Assembly: GCA_028284465.1 (NCBI GenBank)
Contig: JANQRR010000008.1
Location: forward strand, 1 to 64,000
Origin: Gammaproteobacteria bacterium
GTDB taxonomy: Bacteria; Pseudomonadota; Gammaproteobacteria; JAJFKO01
Reading direction: 5' to 3'
DNA length: 64,000 nt
Shown: positions 47,343 to 56,600 of the stretch, piece after piece
How positions within the stretch are numbered: the first letter of the stretch is position 1
How the letters are laid out: the number at the start of each line of letters is the position of its first letter
Translations under genes and position numbers: made by a program
Notes under the pieces: model-generated
Seen by the model: only the letters and a program-made list of their open reading frames with translations
Database searches by the model: none
What the model was told of the DNA's origin: nothing

Positions 47343-47987
47343 ATGAAACAACAAACAGGTATAGGTATTTTTGGTGGCACGTTTGATCCAGTACATTTTG
47401 GTCATTTGCGCACGGCATTTGAGTTGTATCACACCTTACCTGTTAAAGAAATTCGTTTTATTCCATGTCAACAACCCGTGTTAAAAACCGCAGCGTATGC
47501 TAGCCCGGCACAACGCTTAGCAATGTTACAGCTAGCTATTGCAGATCGTCGTGAATTTACTTTCGATGATCGTGAAATTAAACGTGACACCCCTTCATTT
47601 ATGGTTGATACACTCGCTTCACTTAAACAAGACTATCCTGATAACACGCTGTATTTAATTATTGGTATGGATGCGTTTAATGAATTCGAACAATGGCATC
47701 GCTGGCAAGAGATATTGACACTCGCACATTTAGTTGTAGTTAACCGGCCCGGCAATGATCCTAATTTACATGCCGATGTTATGACATTATTAACTCAGCG
47801 AAGTTGTCATGATCTAACCAAACTTATGCAACAAACGTCGGGATTAATCTACCAACAACGAGTAACGCCATTAATGATTTCAGCTACTGCGATCCGTGAA
47901 TTGATCAAGCTGCAACAAATACCACGCTATTTGTTACCTGAAAACGTTTGGGAATATATCCAGCGTGAGAAACTATATATCCGATAG
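47343..47987 (+). CDS. nadD: Nicotinate-nucleotide adenylyltransferase
   Basis: 214 residues. Converts nicotinate mononucleotide to deamido-NAD. GIFGGTFDPVHFGHLR (nucleotidyltransferase HxGH) at the start and ISATAIRE (ISSTxIR) near the C-terminus. GGGAGAG precedes the ATG. Confidence 0.96.
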   Translation: MKQQTGIGIFGGTFDPVHFGHLRTAFELYHTLPVKEIRFIPCQQPVLKTAAYASPAQRLAMLQLAIADRREFTFDDREIKRDTPSFMVDTLASLKQDYPDNTLYLIIGMDAFNEFEQWHRWQEILTLAHLVVVNRPGNDPNLHADVMTLLTQRSCHDLTKLMQQTSGLIYQQRVTPLMISATAIRELIKLQQIPRYLLPENVWEYIQREKLYIR

Positions 47988-48058
47988 CTTAATAATTTGG
48001 AAGTGTAGCTACCAAATTACTAGATTTGATGCATAAATTTGAAGTTGATGAACAAATC

Positions 48059-48089
48059 CGTCATCCCGCGGCTTGACCGCGGGATCCAG
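48059..48089. repeat. REP-like palindromic repeat, family B
   Basis: CCCGCGG-CTTGA-CCGCGGG hairpin flanked by CGTCAT and ATCCAG. No T-tract follows, so it is a dispersed palindrome rather than a normal terminator, although it sits at the nadD 3' end. Confidence 0.7.
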
Positions 48090-48104
48090 ACGTTACTTCA
48101 ACGA

Positions 48105-48536
48105 TTACTTACCGACTGCAGGGCGATTTAATAAACCGTAAACAACCCCTAGCACGAAGCCAAATACTAAATGGCCAATTAATGCAGGAATTGACGCCGA
48201 CACAGCAGCAGCGTTCCAATTAGCAAACAATGGTGTGCCGGATACAAAATAAGGCAACGCTGTTAGCGGGCCAATCACCCACAGTATAGCGCCATACACT
48301 AAGCCCACAAACATTCCGCTCCAAACACCACGCACGACCTTAAAAAATATGATCGCAAAAACCAGACCGTCAAAGATGCTAACAATCGCATGTGTGAGCA
48401 TACCGCCCCAAAAAGTAGGTATACCGATCAGATGGCCTAGCATCGGCAACATCCCAGTGACGATTAGCATGATCCCAAATACGATCCCCCCGCAGATCCC
48501 TGCAAGAATACCGTACCACCAATTCCGAACGCTCAT
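48105..48536 (-). CDS. Small polytopic membrane protein, function unknown
   Basis: 143 residues from ATG 48536 (MSVRNWWYGILAG) with AAGGAGAGGG just upstream; a longer frame exists but lacks a binding site. Four to five glycine-rich helices fill nearly the whole protein. I do not recognise the family. It lies between nadD and rsfS on the opposite strand, interrupting that conserved pair. Confidence 0.7.
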   Translation of the reverse strand: MSVRNWWYGILAGICGGIVFGIMLIVTGMLPMLGHLIGIPTFWGGMLTHAIVSIFDGLVFAIIFFKVVRGVWSGMFVGLVYGAILWVIGPLTALPYFVSGTPLFANWNAAAVSASIPALIGHLVFGFVLGVVYGLLNRPAVGK

Positions 48537-48698
48537 AGTCCCTCTCCTTTGATAATTCATAAGTAAATAATTACTATTCGCTAATTAGATTAGCAGATGT
48601 CGGTTATGAGAACCAGAAAATCTTTTAAAAATTATAGAGATAGTCTATACTCTGCAGGTTAAAATTTTTACTGATGGTTTATTTAGGAAACAACTTGC

Positions 48699-49058
48699 AT
48701 GCAATCCGAACAAATCAAAACATTAGCGATAAATACTCTTGATGATCTTAAAGCTATTGATGTGGTAGTCCTCGATGTACAACAATTAACATCGATCACC
48801 GATACAATGATAATTTGCAGTGGTCGCTCGAATCGACACGTTAAAGCTATCGCTGATAACTTGGTGGAAATTGCTAAAAAGCAAGGTGTGCGCCCCTTGG
48901 GCATTGAAGGCGAGCAACAAGCTGAGTGGGTTTTAGTTGATCTTAATGATGTTATCGTCCATATCATGATCCCAGAAACCCGTACATATTATCAACTCGA
49001 AAAACTTTGGGGTTATCAGCAACCCGAAGATGAAGTAAAAGCTGAAAAGAAAAAATAA
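48699..49058 (+). CDS. rsfS: Ribosomal silencing factor RsfS
   Basis: 119 residues. Binds L14 of the 50S subunit and blocks subunit joining in starvation. Family blocks: VVLDVQQLTSITDTMIICSG, SNRHVKAIADNL and EGEQQAEWVLVDLNDVIVHI. The acidic/basic tail is short. Confidence 0.95.
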   Translation: MQSEQIKTLAINTLDDLKAIDVVVLDVQQLTSITDTMIICSGRSNRHVKAIADNLVEIAKKQGVRPLGIEGEQQAEWVLVDLNDVIVHIMIPETRTYYQLEKLWGYQQPEDEVKAEKKK

Positions 49059-49121
49059 TAGAAATTTCTCACAAAATGTCTTATTGCTATCCAATTAGTT
49101 CTTCCTGATAATATAAAAAAG

Positions 49122-49150
49122 TTGACGAAAGTAATCCAATGGATTATAAT
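49122..49150 (+). promoter_or_regulatory. Strong sigma-70 promoter of the HigA-like gene
   Basis: TTGACG (49122-49127), 17-bp spacer, consensus TATAAT (49145-49150), 53 bp before the ATG at 49204. Confidence 0.75.
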
Positions 49151-49203
49151 TAATTTAGCCTAAAGGCATATTATGTTGATGGTAACAATTGCCGAGACAC
49201 AAA

Positions 49204-49506
49204 ATGAGTAATGCATTTGAAAGTATAAAAACTGGCATGAAACAAGCAATTAAACATGCTGCTGGAAAAGGCAAAATTGCACGAATGCATCGCCCAAATC
49301 CTATCAATGTTAAGCATGTTCGCAAAACAACAGGCATGACGCAACCAGAGTTCGCAGCAACCTTTGGGATCAGTTTAGGAACACTTCGACACTGGGAACG
49401 TGGCGATAGAAATCCTCATGGACCTGCCTTGGTATTATTGCACGTAATTAAGCACAATCCTAATGTAGTACTGCAGGCATTACATAAACAATCAAAGAAT
49501 ATCTAA
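49204..49506 (+). CDS. HigA/NadS-like helix-turn-helix regulator, apparently without a toxin
   Basis: 100 residues from ATG 49204 (MSNAFESIKTGM). HTH at about 40-62 (TTGMTQPEFAATFGISLGTLRHWERG), the signature of RelBE/HigBA-linked antitoxins. No HigB-like toxin frame lies on either side: rsfS is upstream and mutH convergent downstream. A 12-codon leader (ATG 49173 to TAA 49211) overlaps its start and may couple translation. Probably a DNA-binding autorepressor; target unknown. Confidence 0.8.
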   Translation: MSNAFESIKTGMKQAIKHAAGKGKIARMHRPNPINVKHVRKTTGMTQPEFAATFGISLGTLRHWERGDRNPHGPALVLLHVIKHNPNVVLQALHKQSKNI

Positions 49507-49514
49507 CAATAAAT

Positions 49515-50186
49515 TCAAGCATAATACTGCGCCAACAATTCTCGGGTAAACATTGTGCGTAGATAAAAACCGCGTGGTAACGTTAAAATCTTTTCGCCAG
49601 TTTGACCAATCCCCCAACACAGTGATTTAGCATTCGCAGCTTTCGGACGCACATGTAAATAGGTGCCTAAACGTGCCGTGATTTTTTCAAGTTGTCCTAA
49701 ACATATCATTTCAGTTAATTCTTCCCAATCGCGTTGCAATACCGTTTCAAACGCTGCATCCATTTCCCATAATAACGGCATGCCAATCTTCCGCTGAGCT
49801 AAAGGAATCGCACGATCACCTTCAATAGGAACCCATAATACGCGTGCTAATTTTTTGCGAACTAACGATGTTTGCCAGGTTTCTTGATTGATCGTCAATA
49901 ATGGAATACTAGCAACAAAAGTAGTTTCACAAGGTTTATGTTGCTGATTGATTGGAATCGTTTTAAGCTCAATCCCAAGCTTAGGAAAATCTGGCAGCGG
50001 TTTTGAACCTGCTGATGCCCCTAAACTCATTTCAATGAGTTGCCCTTGCCAGCCCTTGTGCTGACGTAAGTCTGTTGGCACAGTGATATTTTGCCGCTGG
50101 GCTAACGTTGCGATTGATTGGCCTGCCAATGCTCGAGCGCGTTGGCATAGATCATCAATGGATGCAGGCGGTGAGTTTGAGTTCAC
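49515..50186 (-). CDS. mutH: MutH, methyl-directed mismatch repair endonuclease
   Basis: 223 residues. Nicks the unmethylated GATC strand. PD-(D/E)xK-type core DFPKLGIELKTIP, preceded by GWQGQLIEMSLGA. Full-length compared with E. coli MutH (229). Its presence implies Dam methylation in this organism; dam is not in the window. Confidence 0.95.
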   Translation of the reverse strand: MNSNSPPASIDDLCQRARALAGQSIATLAQRQNITVPTDLRQHKGWQGQLIEMSLGASAGSKPLPDFPKLGIELKTIPINQQHKPCETTFVASIPLLTINQETWQTSLVRKKLARVLWVPIEGDRAIPLAQRKIGMPLLWEMDAAFETVLQRDWEELTEMICLGQLEKITARLGTYLHVRPKAANAKSLCWGIGQTGEKILTLPRGFYLRTMFTRELLAQYYA

Positions 50187-50220
50187 TATTTATTCCATTA
50201 CAATAGACTGATATTGCACC

Positions 50221-50256
50221 GTCATTGCGAGGACCTGAAAGGGACGAAGCAATGAC
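50221..50256. repeat. Family A REP-like element
   Basis: GTCATTGCGAGGACCTGAAA then GGGACGAAGCAATGAC: imperfect palindrome in the mutH-rlmH gap. Confidence 0.65.
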
Positions 50257-50297
50257 AATACAGTAGATACTGCGACTTTAAGTAAAAGGTTATTAAA

Positions 50298-50768
50298 ATG
50301 CAAATTAATCTGATCAGCATTGGCACGCGCATGCCTGCCTGGGTAAACACCGCTTTCAACGATTATGCTAAACGTTTGCCACGAGAATTCAGCTTACAAT
50401 TAGTTGAAATTGCCGCGATAAAACGCAGTAAAAATTGTAATATAGCAAAGATTATTACGAAAGAAAGTGACGCTTTGCTTAGTGCCGTCCCTAAAGGCAA
50501 TCAAATCATTGCACTCGATGTGCAAGGCAAACAATTTAGTAGCGAACAATTTGCCAAACAATTACAAGAACAACAAAATAATGGTATGGATCTTAGCTTG
50601 TTAGTTGGCGGCCCTGATGGTTTGAGTGATGCTTGCCTGCAATGTTGCCGACAACGTTGGTCATTATCATTAATGACTCTGCCACATCCTTTAGTGCGAG
50701 TTATGTTAGCTGAACAAATCTATCGTGCTTGGAGTATGCTGACTAAACATCCTTATCATCGGGGCTAG
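50298..50768 (+). CDS. rlmH: 23S rRNA pseudouridine(1915)-N3 methyltransferase RlmH
   Basis: 156-residue SPOUT methyltransferase. The SAM-binding knot shows ALDVQGKQFSSEQFA, LLVGGPDGLSDAC and the C-terminal LPHPLVRVMLAEQIYRAWSM. In E. coli it runs rsfS-rlmH-mrdA-mrdB; here mrdA is 10.4 kb away. Confidence 0.96.
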   Translation: MQINLISIGTRMPAWVNTAFNDYAKRLPREFSLQLVEIAAIKRSKNCNIAKIITKESDALLSAVPKGNQIIALDVQGKQFSSEQFAKQLQEQQNNGMDLSLLVGGPDGLSDACLQCCRQRWSLSLMTLPHPLVRVMLAEQIYRAWSMLTKHPYHRG

Positions 50769-50777
50769 GTAGTGATT

Positions 50778-53246
50778 TTATGTTGCTGACACTGCTAATT
50801 TTATACCGCCATTTGACTCTGTTATCTCATCTGTAAGCTCTATTTCACCAGAAGCTTCTAGGTTATCTTGGTTAGTACTTCTATTGCCCACCAATTGTTG
50901 ATAAGCTTCTTTTTTCGTATCGAAGAAACTCATAACATTTGTTCCAATACGATTTCTGCTTGTTACTTTAGCTGGCAATGCTGTTTCTGCCGCAACTTCA
51001 CGCCCATTCATTACACTTGAGTTAGCTCCAGCAGATACCGAAGGTATATCCGTAGTTACGATTGTTGGTTTTGCTCCACCACAAAGTACTTTGCTAACAT
51101 ATGATTGTGCAGTTGGATTTTGACCAACGTCACTCCATGCATAACCATTAGGCACAGTTGCACCAAGTAATATATATTTTAAGATGCTTTTACCAACAGC
51201 AAATATAGTACGTACTGGATTTGCTTTCGCAGCATCTTTTGCTTCACGAAAAGTTTGTTGTGGATGCGCGATAAAACGACCAAGGTTATTGCTCATTCTT
51301 TCAATAACACCTGCTACATCCCTAAAACCGGTAGACATATTTTTGACATTAAACAAGCCCTGAGCTACATAAGCTATATAAGCAATAACTTTGGCAGCAG
51401 CCGGAGCTACTTTAGGACTTAGGTGCACAGTAGCTTTTAAGAATTTTAATGATTCGCTATAACTAAACCCAAACCCAGCGACAGTGATAAAAATACCACC
51501 CGTAATTCCAGCACCTATGAAAAGTAACTCTAATGCACAACCTAAAACATGTTTTACAATGCCTGATGCACTTTTGTTAGGCAAAGTAAAAAACCTATCT
51601 TTAAAATATTTTATCAATTGCGGTATACGATCATTTTTAATCAAATCTACCAGTGATACATAAGTTAATGCCGTTAATGCAAGCCCTGTCATGATTGCCA
51701 CGTATCCTGCTAAAAGTGCAACTCCAGCCGGTGGAAAAGCAGCAGTCACGCCTACAAAAGCCAGAAAACCTAGAATAGTAGTATGTGTTGAAGTGAATGA
51801 GAGGATCCCGAAAAAAGCTCCAGTAAATGCAGTTAAAGTGACTGTAGGCGTTAAAACTATTCGCTTCCACTTTGGTATTAGCTCACCCTTTTCATCTCTG
51901 AACAATCCTGTGATGAAAAACTGAAAAAATGTCTTGCGAGTGCTACCTTTAAAAAGAAAGGCATTAACAGCAAAAGCAGGTATACCAAGTAATAAAACTG
52001 CAAGTGCGATATGCGGCAAAGTAATTAAAGTTCCTGCAAAAACAATGACTGCTAATGATTGTCCAAGGTATGAAGCCACCATACCTTCGCCTATAGCAAC
52101 AGATATCGTAGTTAACCAAGAAAGAAAATTTAATCCCTTTTTAATTCGACGGCGACGTTTTTTTCGCGCTGTGAATTTATTTTCTTGATTAGGAATATGC
52201 GCATATTTTCTAACATATTCATTCTTATCATCATGATCCAGATCGATATAATCTTTTGTTTTTCTATACGTGATCCTTGCATCTATACCACATGATTTGG
52301 CGATTCTTCGCAGCTCTGCAATATCTGCAACAGTTCTTCCTATTTCTTGCGCAACATAACAAGCCAAATAACTACAATCTTGTGTATTTACAATTTTCTT
52401 TTTTTGATATTCATTTTCTTCATCGATATAATGACAGAACCATTCAGGATCTTTCTTACTAAAAATAATACCGCCTGTTTCTTGTAGTTTCTTCTTAATA
52501 AATTCATCATCTGATGCACCTGTCTCAAAACGATAACAGTTCGCTATTGATTTTTGCTGCTCTACCGATGATTCTTTGATTAAATTAAATAATCTTCTTT
52601 GTAATCTATGTTGCTCTGCATAATCATGAATTCGTTTTTTAAGTTTTTTAAATGCAGCTTCATCAACAAATCCGCGCACCATGGCTTCATATTCAGCTTT
52701 TTTTGTAGATTTAAATTGTTCGAAAGTGCTGCTACGAATTTTTCCTTCAAAAGCAGCTTTTGCTGCTGCTTTTGCCTGGACTAATGCATCGCTGTAGAGT
52801 GCATTAAACAATTCACACAGATTTTTATTTAACGCTTCAAGACGTTCTTGATTATTTTTACCCTCTACCTTAGCCAAATTAAGAAGGGTATCATTAATAT
52901 CCTTGACGACGTCAAATTTAGGACTCATTAAAGAAATTTGAATGAGAATACGGGCGAGATATTTATCACGCTTAAGCTTCGTAGATTCATCGCGACCATA
53001 ATATCCGCCAACGATTGTTCTTGGGATCAATGCCCATAATGATGTTCTGATAGGATTTTCGGCGACGTACTTTATAGTAGCTTGCGCGCTGTAGAACGCC
53101 ATATTGTCAAGAATAGCGGGTTCACGCGCTTGTGATTGCTGCGCTTGCTCTGCTTGTGCTAGCTCTGCTGTTTGTGACGATTCCGTCGTCGATGTTGTTG
53201 CTGTACCTCCTGTAGCTGTTGTTGTAGCTGGACCTGTTTCTGGCAT
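50778..53246 (-). CDS. Large multi-pass membrane protein, candidate Dot/Icm effector
   Basis: 822 residues from ATG 53246 (MPETGPATTT), with AGGTGAGG 5 nt upstream; a GTG at 53252 would be too close to that site. No signal peptide. Layout: Thr/Gln-rich low-complexity head (1-45), a helical soluble domain (about 50-360), a basic stretch ARKKRRRRIKK (about 360-370) and a block of about six to eight hydrophobic helices (about 375-640). The tail is soluble and ends in an acidic GEIELTDEITES segment about 20 residues from the C-terminus, reminiscent of the E-block of Dot/Icm substrates. NPIRTSLW near 64 and NPVRTIFA near 677 may be related. The promoter is PmrA-type. I do not recognise the family. 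Confidence 0.75.
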   Translation of the reverse strand: MPETGPATTTATGGTATTSTTESSQTAELAQAEQAQQSQAREPAILDNMAFYSAQATIKYVAENPIRTSLWALIPRTIVGGYYGRDESTKLKRDKYLARILIQISLMSPKFDVVKDINDTLLNLAKVEGKNNQERLEALNKNLCELFNALYSDALVQAKAAAKAAFEGKIRSSTFEQFKSTKKAEYEAMVRGFVDEAAFKKLKKRIHDYAEQHRLQRRLFNLIKESSVEQQKSIANCYRFETGASDDEFIKKKLQETGGIIFSKKDPEWFCHYIDEENEYQKKKIVNTQDCSYLACYVAQEIGRTVADIAELRRIAKSCGIDARITYRKTKDYIDLDHDDKNEYVRKYAHIPNQENKFTARKKRRRRIKKGLNFLSWLTTISVAIGEGMVASYLGQSLAVIVFAGTLITLPHIALAVLLLGIPAFAVNAFLFKGSTRKTFFQFFITGLFRDEKGELIPKWKRIVLTPTVTLTAFTGAFFGILSFTSTHTTILGFLAFVGVTAAFPPAGVALLAGYVAIMTGLALTALTYVSLVDLIKNDRIPQLIKYFKDRFFTLPNKSASGIVKHVLGCALELLFIGAGITGGIFITVAGFGFSYSESLKFLKATVHLSPKVAPAAAKVIAYIAYVAQGLFNVKNMSTGFRDVAGVIERMSNNLGRFIAHPQQTFREAKDAAKANPVRTIFAVGKSILKYILLGATVPNGYAWSDVGQNPTAQSYVSKVLCGGAKPTIVTTDIPSVSAGANSSVMNGREVAAETALPAKVTSRNRIGTNVMSFFDTKKEAYQQLVGNRSTNQDNLEASGEIELTDEITESNGGIKLAVSAT

Positions 53247-53263
53247 GATCACCTCACCTAGCT

Positions 53264-53284
53264 AAATGGTGAGCATTCCTTCGC
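53264..53284 (-). promoter_or_regulatory. Leader motif shared by the two large effector candidates
   Basis: Plus-strand sequence AAATGGTGAGCATTCC then TTCGC, 18 bp upstream of the start codon. The giant gene has the near-identical AAATGGTGAAGCATTCC then GTCGC at 60868-60889. Confidence 0.55.
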
Positions 53285-53360
53285 GTTTAATATTAAGACA
53301 GGTTAAAATAATTTGATTAGCCAATTAGTTGATTTTTAACCTTTTTATCCTTCTATATCA

Positions 53361-53393
53361 GTTATACCGGACAAAACTTAAGCTTTCCTTAAG
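53361..53393 (-). promoter_or_regulatory. PmrA-type promoter of the 822-residue protein gene
   Basis: Read on the minus strand: CTTAAG-GAAAG-CTTAAG (53393-53377), 10 bp, TATAAC (53366-53361). Transcript start expected near 53354. Confidence 0.75.
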
Positions 53394-53573
53394 AGATTAA
53401 TTTTTTTACAATTTTATTTTGCTTGTAATTGAGGATAGTTAAATGATTGTTTTGTATAATTTTTTTGTGATTTTCTATGGCCCTATAATATTTTTTATTG
53501 ATTCTTTAAGTTGATGAATGATTGGTTTTAGATGGAGATTGTTGATTTTTAGAGATTTAATAACGAGATCCTC

Positions 53574-53640
53574 GTCATTGCGAGCGGAGCGAAGCAATCC
53601 AGAAAACCTCTAAATATAAGATCTCCAGAATTGCTTCTTA
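53574..53640. repeat. Family A REP-like element with degenerate inverted partner
   Basis: GTCATTGCGAGCGGAGCGAA then GCAATCCAGAAAA, followed by a damaged reverse half (CCAGAATTGCTTC, about 53627-53639). Just downstream of the giant gene's stop. Confidence 0.75.
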
Positions 53641-53654
53641 ACCTACTACTCTGC

Positions 53655-56600
53655 TCAGCTTGCTGCTGATTTAGGGGTAGGAATAGGTGATGTACTGCTG
53701 CTGGGACTAGTAGTAGCAGTGGTGGTAGTAATAGTAGTCATTGTTGGACTGCTGTGAGCAGTTAACGCCTTTATCTTTTCACGCAATATCGCTTTTGCTC
53801 TTACTGGCCTAGAAGTGTCGTTAATAGGTGGCGGCAGCGTTTCTGTTGCTTTTACTAATAATGATTTGGACTTCAATACTAGTTCAGTCAAATATTTTTT
53901 AACTTCTGGACTCGTCTGGTTTTGTGCATTGTTTGAGAACATAGAAAACGTATTTGTAGTCTTGTGCAGCAGGCCAGAAGCCTTCACTGTTGTTCCCGCT
54001 GTCCAACTAGTTAATCGTTCCCTAACTGATTGTCTTTGCCCATTAACTGGTAAGTCAGTTCTTATAAGTGACTGTGGATCTTGTGTAGGTGTATCTGATT
54101 TTTGTTGTTTATTGGATTTATCTTCTAGTATAGATAAAAACTCACTACAAACCTTTTCCTGATACTCTTTAGTTCCAAATGTAGTTAGCAATGTCAAACA
54201 GTTTTCGATTAAAACTTTATTTAAAGGCGCGCCCTTGTTGTGAGATGCCTGTTCTAACTCATGCTTTATTTTGTTATAAGCCGTTTCAGATATTAGCTCT
54301 GCTACATTTGTTACATCTGTCACATTATCTGTTGACTGTAAGCTCTTTTGTAATATTGGCAATTGCTTTTGCAAAGTTATTGTTAACTGTGTAAACGCCA
54401 GTAAAATTTCCTTGCCATCATTGTTTGTAACTGATTGTTCAATCAATCTATTTATATTTTTATTAAAATAATTTATAAGTTTATTAAAATTAGATAATGT
54501 TGTTCCAACTTTTCTTTCTTTATCACTGCTATATTCGGCAATTTGAGTTATTAATTCAGGGAATTTGTTGAATAATGCATTTAAATTCTTAACTTTTTCT
54601 AGCAAGTTTAAATTTCTATCTGAGAATGAAGCTAACACAACGTTAAGTGCTTTATACAGCCCATCAGCAGCTTTGAATTTTCGCTGATAATCAACATATA
54701 ACCCTTCAAATTTTTGCAGCAACCCATTTTTCTCGGTATTAAATCCTTCAGCTAGTGCTCTTATAACATCGTGATTATTGTCAAAAAATTCTCTTTTGTC
54801 GCTGAACGATTCTGCCGCTGCAACTTTGTCAAGAATTTTATGTATTAGCGTTGGTATGACACCTTGAAGTTCTTTGCTTGATGATTGTTGCTTTAATTTA
54901 AGTAGCATAGGCTCAAGATAAGCCACGTTAGAGCTAAGCGAAGAAGCAGTCGTCTTGTGTTTTCGATGTTTTGGGCTTTGCGGTTTTTTAGATTTAGCTT
55001 CAGCTGCTTGCTTAAGAAAACTCAAAAACGCATTATGAAGTTTCAATCGCTGATTAAATGCGACAACAGCTTTATGCAGTTGTGCAACAGATTGTTGTTG
55101 TGAATCAGCCAAGGCCACGTTTATAACACGATCTAATGCAGGTGTCAGTATGTTAATAGCTTGCTTAGTTAAATTATTTTTGTCAGCAGCCAACTGTTTC
55201 ATTCTTCCAATGGCCGTTGCTAATTTGAGAATTCCAGGCGTGTTACTGAGAATTTCTGTCATTTCAGCCAAATCATTACCGCCTAATTCTGTGTTAACTT
55301 GAACACCTACATTTTGTTTTAGTGCTTCAACAACTTTTAAACATCTGCTCACAAAGTTTCTGTTTTTATTTAGATTGTTAACAAAAGTTTGCACTTCTGT
55401 ATTTGCAGCATTCAACAATTTTGACTTAGCAAATTGCTCAAAAAACTCATCAAGGTTTTTAACTTCTGCTAGGTCCAAATCAGGATTTTTAAATTGTCTG
55501 ATTTTATTTTCTAAAATTTTATTCAATTCACATTTGAATTGTTCTGAAAATTGGATATCAGTTGCTGACTGCTTGATTTGTGTTAAAGCCTCTGTGATTT
55601 TACCTACTTTCAAATAATTTAAAATCACACGTTCTTTTCCATCTTCAACACCGGTAGCTGCTGAAAGAAAAGTTGCTTGCTCGAGAGCTTTTGCACCTAA
55701 AGTTTTTAATTGCTTAAAATGGTCTTCTTCTGCAGAGTCAGCAGTATCTTGATTACCAGTAATCGGTGTTGTGGATTTATATACGCTAATCGATTTGTTA
55801 AGCTCACTAATATGGTATTCCATTGTAGAAAAGCTCGGATTTCCTATTGAGATCATTCCCATAATATTCTTGACTGAGATAACAAAATCTTCAAGAAATT
55901 TAAGATTAGCTTGCTCAGAATATTGCACACCAATATCGTCAATTTTTCCATCAAGCAATTTTTCAAAAGGAGTCTGTAAAGTTTCTAGTTCTTCTTTAGA
56001 TATTTGTTTGCTCTTACTCTTAATGTGACGATTTAATTCTTTACTGATCACATTATCTGCGAATAATAAGAATTCATACACTAACGTTTCAGATGATTTT
56101 TTGTCAGCTAGTAATGACTCACATCTACCTACATGATCGCTATTGCTACCTGCTTTTTCTTTACTTGCTGACGATTTCATATCTCTTAGCATTTCTAAGT
56201 AAGGTAGAACTGTTTGCGCGATAACCGTCTTGGTGGTTTTTGGCAATGATTCACTATTTTTTGAATAATGATACACAAGCATCTCTAAACGTGCTTTCAA
56301 GCACTGTTTACTCTTCTCATCACCAAATACCTGTATTAAATAAAATTGAGGTTTTATTTTGGCTGAGAATATTGGTATCGTCTTTTCGTTGAGTCCGCTC
56401 GATTCCGATCCAAGTGTATCTAATCTTAACCAATGGCTTGATTTTGTTTCTGAATAATCGAGTTGGTTGGCAAAATTCTCAGGCACTGGATAACGAGCCT
56501 GTCCTGATATTGCACGATATAATTCGACAACATTTATAAGCCAATTTAAACTCTCTGGATTACTAATTGATTCACTCTGTTCTTTCTCTGAAGCTGGGCT

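Larger units (their letters stand above)
53247..53654 (-). promoter_or_regulatory. Leader and promoter region of the 822-residue protein gene
   Basis: The 408-bp gap holds, leftward, a PmrA-type promoter (53361-53393), a 5' leader of about 108 nt with a motif shared with the giant gene (53264-53284), and a family A repeat at its right end. Confidence 0.6.

Noticed and set aside
48059..48089. GC-rich palindrome after nadD as an intrinsic terminator
   Set aside because: No T-tract follows, and a degenerate copy occurs elsewhere (22091-22142), so it is better called a dispersed repeat.
53815..54394. Plus-strand reading frames opposite the giant gene
   Set aside because: They are open only as shadows of the long minus-strand frame, with Ser/Leu/Phe-rich composition and no ribosome-binding sites.
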